A stretch of DNA of 64,000 nucleotides from Parietaria judaica (GCA_954871525.1 OX940867.1:13245343-13309342); one strand, 5' to 3'; counted from the first letter of the stretch, positions 44,275 through 56,190 are shown. A program made the numbers and translations. The notes: generated by a model not told the origin, from the letters alone.

Positions 44275-45119
44275 TGTTGACGTGATTTCCCACTTCAAAC
44301 AGCTGAGTGTGACTTGTGAGCGTATGATATCCTTGAAATTGATGACTTGGTGGAATTCGATCTCTCACGTTGCAAGCTCTCGATTCACTCTCGATATATA
44401 TATATAATATAAGCGGTATAAATGAGACGAGGGGTTTTTTATAGAGGTTCGTCCCAAGGCGGTAGTTGACTACGTCCTATGTTGGTTTATTGCGACAAAT
44501 GACATTGACGGATAGCTACAGGCAGCAATTTCACGTCTAGAACTAAAGAAAGAATAAGAAGAAATGAATAGAATACAACGAAATCTCAAAGTAAGCAGAA
44601 ATGCCGGATAGCGAGATCTAGAAGTATTCTCTCAGGGATGCGTGTGGCGATCTAAACTTGAGCTCGATATTTATAGGCTTCAATTCTTCCCGTTGGACTT
44701 CCAGGAATCGTGGGGTCTTCTTCTCCGAGCTGAACGGGTTGAATGGCTCGCCTTGCTACACGTGTCCCACGACTATGTTCTCTTCGTCATATTTGAATTA
44801 TGCCCGTTGAAGACTTGACTCCGTACTCCTGGTCTTCCGCTGAGGTTTGAATTGGAATGCCGGGTAGAGAATGTTACGATTCTACCTTCTTCGTTCTGGG
44901 ATGATGACGGATAGCATTGGGCCTTTGGGCTTTTTAGGCTGAGTGGCTTTGTATCTGTTGGGCTTTGTCTGATTGAGAGCTCTAGTGGGCTTCTCATTTG
45001 GGCTTTTATAGATATCGATTTATTCCTTTAAAACCTTTAATCTTTACTTGTAAATTTAATTAATTCACAACTTTAGTACTTTATGTCATATTAAATAATG
45101 ACGAATTTGTACATCAACA
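44275..45119 (-). repeat. TE6 inner LTR (3' LTR of the main unit)
   Basis: 845 bp with plus ends TGTTGACGTG and TACATCAACA. It has a minus-strand TATAAATATCG box near 44670. It is bounded by the polypurine tract on one side and by a primer-binding site on the other. Confidence 0.92.
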
Positions 45120-45135
45120 GTCAGCCCCCTACTAT
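45120..45135 (-). other. TE6 polypurine tract
   Basis: The minus strand reads TATAGTAGGGGGCTGAC just inside the inner LTR. Confidence 0.75.
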
Positions 45136-45512
45136 AAAAAATACGAAGTAAATTTTATAGTATATACTCGATGAAATCATGTAAAATTCGTGCCGGATAG
45201 AATTAATTAAATCTGTGACTTTTGCCACAAATCTGCATATTCCGGGTAGGATTTTGGATAATTTCGAGATATGATGGACGAGTAGGATCTTGAAGCTGTA
45301 ACTGTCATTTCGAATTTTGGGCGGGAACAGTTACGACACGTGTCCCTATTTGCGGAGTTCGAAGAGAATAAACCCTTCACATTCTCTTGACACAGCTGTC
45401 ATACTGGTCATGCTGACGTGTCTCCGGATAGCTCGCTGATCTCAACCGTAGGATGAGGTTTGTTGCGAATCTCGAGGAAACCCTAACCGTAGGATCAGCG
45501 ACGGTTTTCGAG

Positions 45513-45520
45513 TATAAATA
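45513..45520 (+). promoter_or_regulatory. TATA box of the TE6 antisense gene
   Basis: TATAAATA in the context cgagtataaatactcaagtg on the plus strand, about 390 bases before the candidate ATG at 45909. A ttgacacagctgtca palindrome lies upstream near 45390. Confidence 0.55.
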
Positions 45521-45908
45521 CTCAAGTGCTTCGCATTTAATGGGCACGTCTCTTCAACTTCTGCCCGTCACACGTCTTGTCGAAGGTAACCTATCCTTTC
45601 TTTTACCTTTATTTATACTCTGTTTCACATTCGAATATCATTTTCGAATTTTAGAGAGAGAAAAACTTTGAGTTTTTAGAGAGATAAACTTTGCGAATCG
45701 TCATTGAAGGCGCTTCGAGGTTTTTTCTTCGTGTTCTTCGTCAGCTGAATCTAGGAGTTCCAGGTTCTAATCCTATTCTTGTTTTCATCTTTCCTTTGCG
45801 AGTTTTCTAGGAGACTTTCTGGGTTTTTTGAGATTATTTCTCTGGTTTCGGGTGGTTTTTGTGCTCGTCTAGGTAGTTTCGGTTTTTCTTAAAATATTTC
45901 TAGAAAGA

Positions 45909-48607
45909 ATGGGTCCTAACAAGGCAACAGATAAATGACAAACGGAGTTTCTGGCTACAGATTCTCCTAAGTCTGTTCTAAAGCCTAAGGATCTTGTTAA
46001 GATCCGGGTAGCCTATAGGATCCCTCAGTCTATAGCTCTTAGGTTGCCGGGTCCTGACGAGCATGCTGACGAGCAGAATGCAGACGGGTGGGTTTGTGTT
46101 TACCAGAGGTATTTTGAGTCCGGGGGGCTCAGGTTTCCTGTTCCCGAACTTATCCTACAATATTTTACACACTTAGGGGTTTCCATAGGGCAATTTAGTC
46201 CTAATTCGTTTAGGATCCTGACGGCCTTGCTTATCCGGGCTCACAAGTGTTTGTATACACTTACACTCAAAGATTTGTTGACGGGCTTGGTCGTCAAGAC
46301 TAATGGTCAGGCTAAGGGTAGATTTTTTCTATTCGTTAAAGAGGGGGAGATCATTGCTGGTCTTCCCAAGAAGGAGAGTTCTTGGACCCACAAGTACTTC
46401 TTTTTCCTAGCCGGTCAGGAGACACTTGGATCTTGGCCGGGCTACAAGAACGTATGGGTTCATGAGATAGGTGAGGTTCCGGGTTGGGTTGGCAAGATTT
46501 TCTATTCGGATTTTTTTTTTTAAAGTTTGCTAATTTTCTTTTTCTTTTCCTATGCAGTTGAAGATCCTGAGAAGCCTAAGTCTCTCCCGATTACGGAAGA
46601 GTGGAGGGATTTGAAGAAGAAGTTGTTCCCCTTTGGTCCTGAGCCGTGGTCGTCATTTACCCGGGAGAGGCTCGAGTCCGTCGGACTGTGGCACGAGGAG
46701 GTCGAGGAGGAATTTTACGAGTACGACAACAACGCTCCAGAACTTCCTGGTAAGGTTTCTAGTTTTGGTGTCTCTTGGACTGGTTTTGTGATTTTTGACT
46801 AAGTTCAAATTTTGGACGTGCAGAGGATATGGAAAACTTACGCCCTAAGGGTTTGAGTCTCGCGGACGGCGTCGGAAGGTCTGCCCGGTGCATCGACACC
46901 TGCTGGAGTTGCTCGTCAAGAGACGAGCAGAAGGACTGAGGAAGCTCCTGGTAGGGAGACTCTTGATGAGGTCGCCCCTAGGGCGGCCAAGGAGAAAGAT
47001 GTCGCCGAGCTCTCCGATGACGGGGACAATACCCCGGAAGCCATGCCTTCGGCGAAGGTTTCCGAAGAGAAGAATACCCCTCCACTTGCTCCTGTCCGTC
47101 CTTCTAAGGACGTGACCCGTCCTGCTCAGGACAAAGTCCTCCCGAGGACGGGATCGAAGGCTGCAGTGAAGCGGCCGCATGAGGGGGGCGGATCCGAGAT
47201 TCGGAAGAAGGCCAGGGGTGATCCGGCCCCAAAAGAAGTGGTCAGGGCCTCCGAGAAGGCCAAAGGGAAGGAGGCCGTTCTCGAGACTGAACGCCCCAAG
47301 GAGGTTTCCCAGGCTAAGCCTGGGGGAAAGTCAGGGTCTGCTCCCCTCGTAATCGGGGGGAAGGCTAAAGAGAAGGAGATCTCCCGCAAGGCGGGGTGCA
47401 CTTGGTATGGGGACAAGGGTCTTCATAAGGCACCTAAGGTTGCGGCCGGGCTCCTCCGGCAGATTACCAACAGAGGGGTCGGTAGAGTCCCCAGAGATAT
47501 TGCTGAGAAGCCGGCATACAAGGAAGTTGCGGCGGTGACGACTCAGGTGAGATTTAGGCAATACTTTTTCCTAGTTTGGTTTTCTGACCTAAATTCTTCT
47601 AACTTTATTTTTTGGACGTGTAGCTGGTTGCGACTATCAACGACTTGGTCCTCGGTTATGAGGACCAGTTGTACGAGGCCAAGGAGGGGGCGCAGGCTGC
47701 CGAACAGCTTGCGCTGAAGGAGAGGGAGCTGGCCGACGCGGTCGCCGGTATCCGGGCAAAAAGTGACCATATTGAGGTCATGAACCGGAGGGTCGTCTCT
47801 GCTGAGGCGAGGATTAAAGGGCTGGGGAACACGGTGGAGGATCTTCGGGAAAAGCTAAAAAATGCTACTCAGTTGATCGAGGAGGCCCAGAAAACCAGCG
47901 AGACGGCTGTCAGAAAGATGCTGGCTTCCGATGCGGCGAGGGGACGGGCCGAGGAGTTGGCCAAGCAGAAAGAGGAGGAGACCTTGGCTTTGAAAGAGGA
48001 CGTGCAGCGCCTTACTGCCGAGCTGGCCAAGGATCAGCAACAGTCACTCGACCGTGAGGCCGAGAAGGATGCTATCCGCTCCCGTTATCGCCGATGGGTG
48101 AAGGAAAGAGATACACTGCTAGCGTGGTACAAAGGTACGGCAGCCGATAATTGTTTTTTGGATCAGGCCGAAGGTTGCCTCGAGCTGGTCGAAGACATTA
48201 TTGATGGCAAGGTTCAAGATTTTTAGGCTGAGAATGAGGTCCTTGAAGACAACGTTGTTCGCTACCAAGCTCTCTTGGATGCAGCTCCAGCGCCGTTGAT
48301 AGGGTCTCCGGCTATGTCTCCTGATGCCGAATTGACTGAGCTTCCCCTTGCAGATTTGAACCTTCGGTCAGAACGGCCGATCGCCAAGGAGCCCGTCTCT
48401 GAAGATCCTGCCCCCGAAGAGCCTACTGTGGAGGATTTTACTGCCGAAGAGCTAGTCGTTGATGAGCCCATCCTGCTCGTGCCTGTCGGAGCTGAGGAGA
48501 CCGTCACTGAAAAGCCGATCGAGCGTGGAGGCCAGGCCGACAAGGAAGACGAGAGAGAGGAGAAGGAGGACCAGGAGGTCAAAGACGTTCCCGGGGTAGA
48601 CGCATAG
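45909..48607 (+). pseudogene. TE6 antisense spliced gene (Tat-type extra ORF, plant transposase_28-like with coiled coil)
   Basis: Oriented against TE6. Suggested exons are 45909-46491, 46558-46749, 46824-47546 and 47624-48607. Introns of 66-77 bases have matching phases: a GC-AG intron (G/gcaaga), then GT-AG introns (ctg/gtaagg and cag/gtgaga) with acceptors cctatgcag, gacgtgcag and gacgtgtag. Exon 1 reads WVCVYQRYFESGGLRFPVPE and TLKDLLTGLVV, similar to the putative gypsy-type transposon family (PF04195). Exon 3 is Lys/Pro-rich. Exon 4 begins with a long coiled coil (LALKERELADAVAGIRAK onward) and ends in a Glu-rich tail. This copy has a TGA at codon 10 (45936), a one-base shift near 46885 and a TAG at 48224. 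Related antisense genes are known in Tat elements; their function is not known. Confidence 0.7.
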
Positions 48608-49479
48608 GGCGCCCCCACATTTTTTTATTTTAGTTTCGTAAATAAGGCCTAAGGCCAAAACAATTTCTCTGGGCAAGTCTACGGCGGCTTGAACCCCCTT
48701 TTTTGTATTATTTGAATATGCCCGTGGTTAGGGCCTTTGCTATTTTTCTTTCCATGCTATATAATTTCTTTGTTTCTATATAGTTTCTTCGTTTCTAAGT
48801 TAATTCTCACCTGAGGCTTTTCTAATACCGGCTACGTTTTACTCGGCGATCCAAGGTCTTTAAATCTTTGCCAGTCTATTCTATATATGGATAAAGAATC
48901 TGAAATCTAAGCGAAACTTTGAAATTTGCTAAGTATGAAAAATATGCGTTTACCTTGTAATCTGATTTTGTTGGCGCTCCCTGTAGAATACTTCTTGTCC
49001 GTCTATTTGCAGTGCAAATACGTCCATCGGTACTTGGACTAATAATATAAGCATTTGTTTAAAGTGGTAGGCTTGCTGCCTGGTGAGGCTTGTTGCCTAA
49101 TATGACGGGTTTGTTACCTGGTTGGGCTCATTGGCCTTAAATGACGGGTCTGTTACCCGGTTAGGCTTGTTGCCTTAAATGATGGGTCTGTTACCCGGTT
49201 AGGCTTGTTGCCTTCGATAATGGGTTTGTTACCCGGATAGGCCTGCTGCCTTAGATAATGGGTTTGTTACCCGGATAGGCCTGTTGCCTTAAGAAAAAGT
49301 TCAAAATATTTTTACCTTTTGTGTTGTGACTCCATTGGATTTATATTTAATAATTGTGAGGACTATTTGGTTTTGAGCTTTGGATGGAGACTGTGCCCGT
49401 AGTTAAGACGGGCTGCCTACGTACCCCATATTTGGGGATCAAGTCATTACGTAGTTCATGGGAGACCGGGTAGGTCGGG
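48608..49479. other. TE6 spacer between antisense gene and integrase
   Basis: Region where the antisense transcript and gag-pol transcript would converge. Apart from the tandem array at 49063-49292 I see no gene. A GC-richer block (49370-49480) contains gtgcccgtagttaagacggg. Confidence 0.6.
49063..49292. repeat. About 41-bp tandem array in TE6
   Basis: Five to six units of the type gttacccggttaggcttgtt followed by gccttaaatgatgggtct. The last two units carry the variant cggataggcctg. Confidence 0.88.
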
Positions 49480-50365
49480 TTAGGCGTAGTATTTCTTGAG
49501 GTGCATGGCATTCCAACTGCGGAGGACACTTGTTCCTTCCGGAGTGGCTAGCCGGTATACCCCAGGTTTCACTACTTCAGTGACGATGTAAGGTCTTTCC
49601 CAGTTGGCCCCGAGCTTACCCGCGTTCAACTCGGTGGTGTTCTGGAAAATTTTCCTGAGGACCAGCTCTCCCACTATGAACTTCCGACGTTTGACCTTTG
49701 AATTGTAATACCTTGCTATCGAGTTTTGATAGTTGGTAATTCTTATCAAAGCCTGTTCCCGTCTTTCGTCGATATGATTGAGCTGGTCTTCCCTCATTTC
49801 GTCGTTGAGTTCTGCGTTCAAAGGTGCGCGCTCCCTTCGAAGGCTGGGTGTCTCTATCTCGGCTGGTATTACGGCTTCGGTGCCATATACCATTGAAAAT
49901 GGAGTTTCACCGGTGGCTCTACGTGGGGTAGTTCTGTAGGACCAAAAGACTCCTATGAGCTCATCAGCCCACCGTCCTTTCTTGGTGTCTAGGCGTCTCT
50001 TGATTCCATCCACTATGATCCGATTAGCTACCTCAGCTTGGCCGTTGCCCTGGGGATATCTCGGAGTGGATGTGTTCAAGGATATTTTCCAATTGATGCA
50101 GAAGTTTTGGAATCTCGTGGAAATGAACTGGGGTCCATTATCAGCTATTATCTCTTTCGGGAGGCCGAAACGGCTAATGATGTTTTTCCAGAGGAAATTT
50201 TCCACATCCACGTCCTTGATGTTTGCATATGCTTCGGCCTCCACCCATTTGGAGAAGTAGTCTGTTACGACGAGTAAGAACCTTTTCCCAGCCGGGGCTA
50301 AGGGAAAAGGCTCGTATGTCCATAGACCATTTCATGAACGGGTATGGGACTGAGACTGAGGAGAG
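49480..50365 (-). pseudogene. TE6 integrase core and C-terminal domain
   Basis: 254 codons from 50244 contain the second catalytic Asp ([10 protein letters not shown]) and the Glu ([14 protein letters not shown]), then [39 protein letters not shown] and the C-terminal [20 protein letters not shown]. The first Asp region (KWSMDI, then YFSKW-like sequence) lies between 50244 and 50366, where one or two frameshifts break the frame from the upstream zinc-binding domain. It ends at TAG 49480. Confidence 0.9.
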
Positions 50366-51580
50366 TTATTCTGCTGGCCGGTGTATGGATGGGGAGTGTC
50401 TTTGGCATTTATTGCATCTTTTGGCGTGGGCTTCGCTGTCCGCCAACATAGTGGCCCAGAAAAAGCCTTGTCTTTTTGCTTTGTTTGCCAAAGATCTTCC
50501 TCCGGAGTGGTTGCCACATTCTCCATCATGGATTTCGTGGAGTACAATTTGAGCTTCGGTCTTCCCTAGACACCTTAGGTAGGGTCCGGTGTAGCTGCGT
50601 TTGTACAATTTTCCCCCGATAATGGAGAATCTGGCGCTTTGGATTCTCAGTTTCCTAGCTTTCTGCTTGTCTTGGGGTTTGGCTCCAGTTAGGATATAGT
50701 TGACGATCGGGGTTCTCCAATCGTCTTCTTCCATTTGGATGCTGCAAACTTCGCGTGTCACGCTAGGTTCGTCTATTGTTTTGACTGGAATTATCCTCTT
50801 TACTTCGGGATCCGAAGTTGAAGCTAAACCAGCCAATGCATCTGCTGATGCGTTCTCGCTTCTCGGTATCTGGATTATCTCGACGTGATCGAACTGTTGA
50901 ATTAAACCTTTTACTACCGAAAGGTATTTTTCCATTCTATCGTCACGGGTGGCGTATTCGCCACTGATTTGACTGGTAACTAGCTTGGAGTCGGAATGGG
51001 CCCTTATCCTTTGGGCTCCTACGGCTTTTGCTAGTTTGAGGCCAGCAATGAGGGCCTCGTATTCGGTCTCGTTGTTTGTCGTGTGGAATTTCAATCTGAA
51101 AGATTGTTCCAACACTTCTCCCATAGGGGATATCAAACGAATCCCGATCCCGGATCCACCTTGGTTTGAGGCTCCATCGACTTCGAGTCTCCATTCTCCA
51201 TCTTCGTGACCCTCCTTTGAGCCGTCGGCCGGCAATTTGATCAAAAAATCAGTCAGTACTTGTGATTTCGCACAGGTACGGATTTTGTATTCTATATCGA
51301 ACTCGCTTAGCTCGACTGCCCATTTTGTGAGTCTTCCCGATTGGTTCATGCTGTGGAGGATGATCCTCAAAGGTTGGGTGGTCATGACCATGATAGTATG
51401 GGATTGGAAGTAAGGCAGGAGTTTCCTCGCTGCGGTTATCATTGCCAATGTGAGTTTTTTGAGAGCTGGATATCTGGTTTCAGCATCCTCTAGAGATTTG
51501 CTAATGTAGAATATTGGTCTTTGCTCACCGCGGTCCTCTCTCACTATTACCCCACTCACCGCCGATGGTGAGACAGCCAA
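50366..51580 (-). pseudogene. TE6 RNase H, second RNase H and integrase zinc-binding domain
   Basis: About 404 codons open. The first RNase H has VIVREDRGEQRPIFYISKSL and MNQSGRLTKWAVELSEFDIE. The second RNase H has LEVDGASNQGGSGIGI, ETEYEALIAGLKLA, SDSKLVTSQI and ENASADALA, with all four acidic positions visible. The zinc-binding HEIHDGECGNHSGG and HAKRCNKCQRH lead into the integrase. The dual RNase H is the hallmark of the Tat lineage. Confidence 0.92.
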
Positions 51581-51595
51581 GTATAAGAATAATGG

Positions 51596-52400
51596 CTATC
51601 CCAGGATCGGTCTGGTAAGTATGGGCGGCGTGGAGAGGTACCTCTTTAGCTTTTGGAATGCTTCCTCGCACTCTTCGGTCCATTCGAACTTTTTGTTCTC
51701 CTTCAACAGTTTGTAAAAGGGTAAGCACTTGTCCGTTGCTCTTGATATGAACCGATTAAGAGCTGCGATTCTCCCAGTCAGCCTTTGTGTCTCCCTAACA
51801 GTCCTCGGGGAGGGCATGTCTTGGAGGGCTTTTATCTGGTCGGGATTAGCTTCTATTCCTCGCTGTGTGACCAAGTAACCTAGAAATTTTCCCGAAGTTA
51901 CCCCGAAGGTGCATTTTGTCGGGTTAAGCTTCATTTGATACTTCCGTAGTATCGCGAAGCACTCTTCTAGGTGGGCTACATGATCTGTTGCTACAGGATT
52001 TCACCTCCATGGTTTTGCCGAGCTGCTCGGCAAACATCTGGTTGACTAATCTTTGATATGTGGCTCCGGCATTTTTTAACCCGAAGGGCATGACTTTGTA
52101 ACAGTATATACCCCTGTCGGTTATGAAAGCCATTTTTTCCTGGTCCTCCGGGTGCATGAGGATCTGATTGTATCCCGAAAACGCGTCCATGAATGACAGT
52201 AATTCGTGCCCACACGTTGCTTCGACTAGGAGGTCAATGTGGGGCATTGGGAAACTGTGTTTGGGATAGGCTTTGTTTAGGTCAGTGAAGTCAATACAGA
52301 CTCTGGCCTTTCCGTTTTACTTTTTCACGACGACCGTATTTGCTAACCAGTCCGGGTATTTGACTTCCCTGATGGATCTGGTTTGCAGCAGTTTTGTGAC
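51596..52400 (-). pseudogene. TE6 reverse transcriptase lacking its YVDD motif
   Basis: The N-terminal part has VCIDFTDLNKAYPK (with one stop before it near 52318), FMDAFSGYNQILMHPEDQE and VMPFGLKNAGATYQRLVNQM. Straight after GKTMEV the sequence jumps to a frame-shifted copy of the region that should follow the catalytic motif: about 20 bases that would encode YVDDML are missing near 52005. The thumb continues in another frame as MKLNPTKCTFGVTSGKFLGY and NRFISRATDKCLPFY. Without the Asp pair the enzyme would be inactive. Confidence 0.88.
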
Positions 52401-52736
52401 TTCTTCGTTCACAGCTTGGGCCCAATCTGGGCCTAGCTATCGCCTTTATTGTTTTACCGGCTTATAGCTGGGGTCTACATTCAGGCGGTGGGTTGCGACG
52501 CTTGGGTCTATTCCGGGCATGTCCTCGTGGGACCAAGCAAAACAATCCCGGTTTTTAGTGAGGAATTTGAGGAGTTCTTTTCTGACGTTATTGTCCAGTC
52601 TTTTCCCTATCCCTACCCGGTGATCCGGATTGTCGGGGTCGATCTAGACCTGGACTGTCATTTCCACGTTGGGTCCATCCGTGTCGGCGGTCCTCTCCTG
52701 GTCGTCCTCCTCTTTTCCTTCTACCGACATTAATTG

Positions 52737-54758
52737 CTATGCGGTAGATTTCTCTCTTTCGGCCTTAGCGGCCTGGATGTTCCGGAATGCGCTCATATAG
52801 CAGATCCTGGATTGCTTCTGGTTTCCCTTGACTTCAACAATTCTTCCTTCCCTATTCGGGAAACGTATTAGTTGATGATAAGTTGATGGTACGGCCTTCA
52901 TCATGTGCAGCCAGGGTCTTCCTAGTATCATGTTGTAAACTGACGGGCAGTTCAACACCAGGAAGTTCTTCGTCCTGCCCACTCCTGCTGCTGCGATTGA
53001 CAGCCGTACCGTGCCTATTGCATTGATGGTTCCTCCATCGAAGCCGGTTAGAGGGATGGCTTCCCTGCTGATCTCAGTTTCTTCGACTCCCAACTTCAGC
53101 AACGGTTCCAGGAAGATCACGTCGACTGAGCTCCCATTGTCGATTAGTATTCTATCCATCGTGTATGAGGCAACTAGGAGTGTGACAACTAGAGCGTCAT
53201 CATGCGGACCGATCAGTGTGGCTGCTTCACTGTCCTTGAATGATATTTCGAAATCCGGTTCCCGCCTCGGAACAATTGCTCGTCCGGCTTGGAGCCTTCG
53301 TTGGTGAGCCTTGATGGAATTGACTGAATTTCTGTGCAGTTGGGACCCTCCTACTATTGTGTAGATTCTGCCAATGGGCTCGGGGATCTCATCAAGCTGT
53401 TCGCCAATGTCTTCTGTTTCCTCATACGTCTGCTCGTCTGGTTCTTCGAGCATGTGTACTCGTCCTCTTTTGTTTGGCTGGGCATTTTCTCTTGGTGTCC
53501 TTTGCTGCTCGGCTCTTTTTTGGCTGTTCTGAGGTTGGTCTTGAGGGGGGTTCTGCTCGGGCGCTTGCCCGTTTCTCAGCTCATTGCCGAAGTTTATTTC
53601 TCCCAATTCTCCATTGATGTATTTTTCGGCCAGGCGAGCACGGAGCACCATACAGTTTCTTGTATGGTGTCCGTACACCTTGTGGAAATTGCACCATGCT
53701 TTGGGGTCGTGTCGCGGGAGCGTTTCATGGCTATACGGCGGGAAGTCCTTGGTGCTGATTAATATTTCTCCTGGGGCTTCTTCTACTTCAGCCTGTGCTT
53801 CGAAATCCGCGGTTTCCGAATTTACGTTGAAAACGTACGGATTTCGCGGGTTCGGTCCGTTGTTTGCCCTCGGATTTTGGGTTTGGAATGGATGTTTTTG
53901 GGTCGGGGATGAGCTCCTTTGTCCTCTGAAGGGATTGATGTGGCCTCCGGTTCTGTGCTGTATCGGTTGACCGGGTAGGCCTGGGTTTCGTTGATGGACG
54001 GGCTGGAGTCCGTGCTTTCTTCGTAGAGCCTCTAGCTCCTCGTCGTGTCTGATCCAATTAGACGATCTGTGGATTACGTCTTCAATGGAGTTGTAACGAT
54101 TTACGACTATATCCGTTTTGAATTGTGAGTCGTACCATAACCCGGCCGTGAGGGCGGCTATGGCAGTCTCGTCACTTATCCCGTTTATCTTGACCATGGT
54201 TTTCTTGAACCGGGTTATGAAGGATCTGAGAGACTCTCCTCTCTCTTGCTGTAAAGCAAAGAGGTTTGCCACTGTGGTCTCGGTTTCCATAAACATGGAG
54301 AAATGTTTGAGAAACAGGGTGGACAGCTGCCCGAAGTTATCGATGGATCGAGGTTCCAGTTTCGAGAACCACTCCATTGCTGGGCCGGCCAGATTCTCTG
54401 AGAAGTATTGGCATCGCCCAGCGTCTAACTCGTGTGCTTCCAAGTTTGCCCGCCCCATTGTGATCCTGAACGATCTTAGGTGTACTTTGGGGTCAGTTGT
54501 CCCGTCGTACTTTGGCAGATTCACTCGTCCTCCGTCTCTGAGCTTTACGCTAGTTATAGCGAGCCTGAAGGGGGTCCTTTCTGACTCCTCCACTAGACGC
54601 TCTATCTCAGGGGCGGCGGTGGTGGCGCTGTGTACACGGGAGTGCACACGAACGAGTTTTTCGTTCATCTCAGCCATTGAGCGTTTAAGTTCCTCCAGCT
54701 CCGTGCTTTGGGGAGCGGGTTCGGGCTGCGCGGCCTGGAGGTGTGCCCGTCCGTACAC
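52737..54758 (-). pseudogene. TE6 gag core, zinc knuckle and protease
   Basis: 673-codon open frame. The gag domain has YDGTTDPKVHLRSFRITMGR, AGPAMEWFSKLEPRSIDNFG and ESLRSFITRFKKTM. A zinc-knuckle-like CNFHKVYGHHTRNC follows. The retropepsin has the flap-side LVVTLLVASYTMDRILIDNG, the active-site DNGSSVDV and MILGRPWLHMMKAVPSTYHQ. It is the longest intact reading frame in the window. The N-terminal segment is in another frame (see next entry). Confidence 0.92.
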
Positions 54759-55321
54759 CGGGCTTGGATGCGTCTAGTACGTGCTAGGCTGCCCATTAAG
54801 GGCTTGGGCGATGTCGCGATTTTGCTCGGGTCCGGACAGATAGCCCGGACGACCAGAGTGTTGGCGACTGCTCGATGCGAAGTTCCCCGTCCCAGTCGGA
54901 TAATATCCCGACAGGGGGTGAAGAGGGGTGTTCCTACTTCGGGAGGCGGCGGAGGTGTTGGGGGCCTGGGGCCGCTAGGCGGCGGGGGCTGGTTTTGCCT
55001 CGGTGCTTGCGGATTGTCCAGATCAGAAAAATCAAAATGGACGGCGCTGAGGTTAGCCCGGCTCTGGTGCCCAGAGCCCCGTGCTGGGCCTACTCGGCCA
55101 CTATTCTGATGTTGTTCATTTTGGGCTTGGTTTGCCGCGAGAAGTTCGATCTGCCTGCGCAGTTCTTGGTTCTCGGCGTTCCTCGCCTCCAGTTGAGACT
55201 GTAGTTCGTCTGTTTCCGTGTTTTGCCTGGGGTTATTCACCTCAGACTCAGTCACGGTTATGATTTCGTCGTTGCTCATGTTTGCGGAGTGCTTCGAGCT
55301 CGTGGATGTTGGCGAGATCAA
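54759..55321 (-). pseudogene. TE6 gag N-terminal segment
   Basis: The likely start is the ATG at 55279 (MSNDEIITVTESEVNNPRQN). A coiled-coil stretch (LQSQLEARNAENQELRRQIE) and a Pro-rich linker follow. A frameshift in the latter near 54920 and a TAG at about 54775 separate it from the main gag frame. Confidence 0.85.
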
Positions 55322-55322
55322 T

Positions 55323-55343
55323 TTCCCACAGACGGCGCCAAAC
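55323..55343 (-). other. TE6 primer-binding site
   Basis: The minus strand reads GTTTGGCGCCGTCTGTGGGA directly after the 5' LTR, a primer-binding sequence widely seen in plant Tat/Athila-type gypsy elements. Confidence 0.85.
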
Positions 55344-56190
55344 TGTTGACGTGGTTTCCCACTTCAAACAGCTGAGTGTGACTTGTGAGCGTATGATATC
55401 CTTGAAATTGATGACTTGGTGGAATTCGATTTCTCACGTTGCAAGCTCTCGATTCACTCTCGATATATATATATAAAATATAAGCGGTATAAATGAGACG
55501 AGGGGTTTTTTATAGAGGTTCGTCCCAAGGCGGTAGTTGACGACGTCCTCTGTTGGTTTATTGCGACAAATGACATAGACGGACAGCTACAGGCAGCAAT
55601 TTCACGTCTAGAACTAAAGAAAGAATAAGAAGAAATGAATAGAATACAACGAAATCTCAAAGTAAGCAGAAATGCCGGATAGCGAGATCTAGAAGTATTC
55701 TCTCAGGGATGCGTGTGGCGATCTAAACTTGAGCTCGATATTTATAGGCTTCAATTCTTCCCGTTGGACTTCCAGGAATCGTGGGGTCTTCTTCTCCGAG
55801 CTGAACGGGTTGAATGGCTCGCCTTGCTACACGTGTCCCACGACTATGTTCTCTTCGTCATATTTGAATTATGCCCGTTGAAGACTTGACTCCGTACTCT
55901 TGGTCTTCCGCTGAGGTTTGAATTGGAATGCCGGGTAGAGAATGTTACGATTCTACCTTCTTCGTTCTGGGATGATGACGGATAGCATTGGGCCTTTGGG
56001 CTTTTTAGGCTGAGTGGCTTTGTATCTGTTGGGCTTTGTCTGATTGAGAGCTCTAGTGGGCTTCTCATTTGGGCTTTTATAGATATCGATTTATTCCTTT
56101 AAAACCTTTAATCTTTACTTGTAAATTTAATTAATTCACAACTTTAGTACTTTATGTCATATTAAATAATGACGAATTTGTACATCAACA
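55344..56190 (-). repeat. TE6 outer (5') LTR
   Basis: 847 bp with the same ends as 44275-45119. The TATA box is at 55739-55746 on the minus strand. The outer terminus is immediately followed by ATAAC. Confidence 0.92.

Larger units (their letters stand above)
44031..56190 (-). mobile_element. TE6: Tat-type Ty3/gypsy retrotransposon with a tandem LTR arrangement and an antisense gene
   Basis: In minus orientation the order is 5' LTR (55344-56190), primer-binding site, gag-protease (52737-55321), RT, dual RNase H, integrase (to 49480), an oppositely oriented extra gene (45909-48607), polypurine tract, LTR (44275-45119), then a second primer-binding site and a truncated gag leader (44031-44274). 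The second leader means an LTR is shared by two consecutive units, the left one cut off at 44031. The two LTR-leader blocks differ at about eight to ten positions by eye, so the event is young. The extra RNase H and antisense gene assign it to the Tat lineage. Confidence 0.9.
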
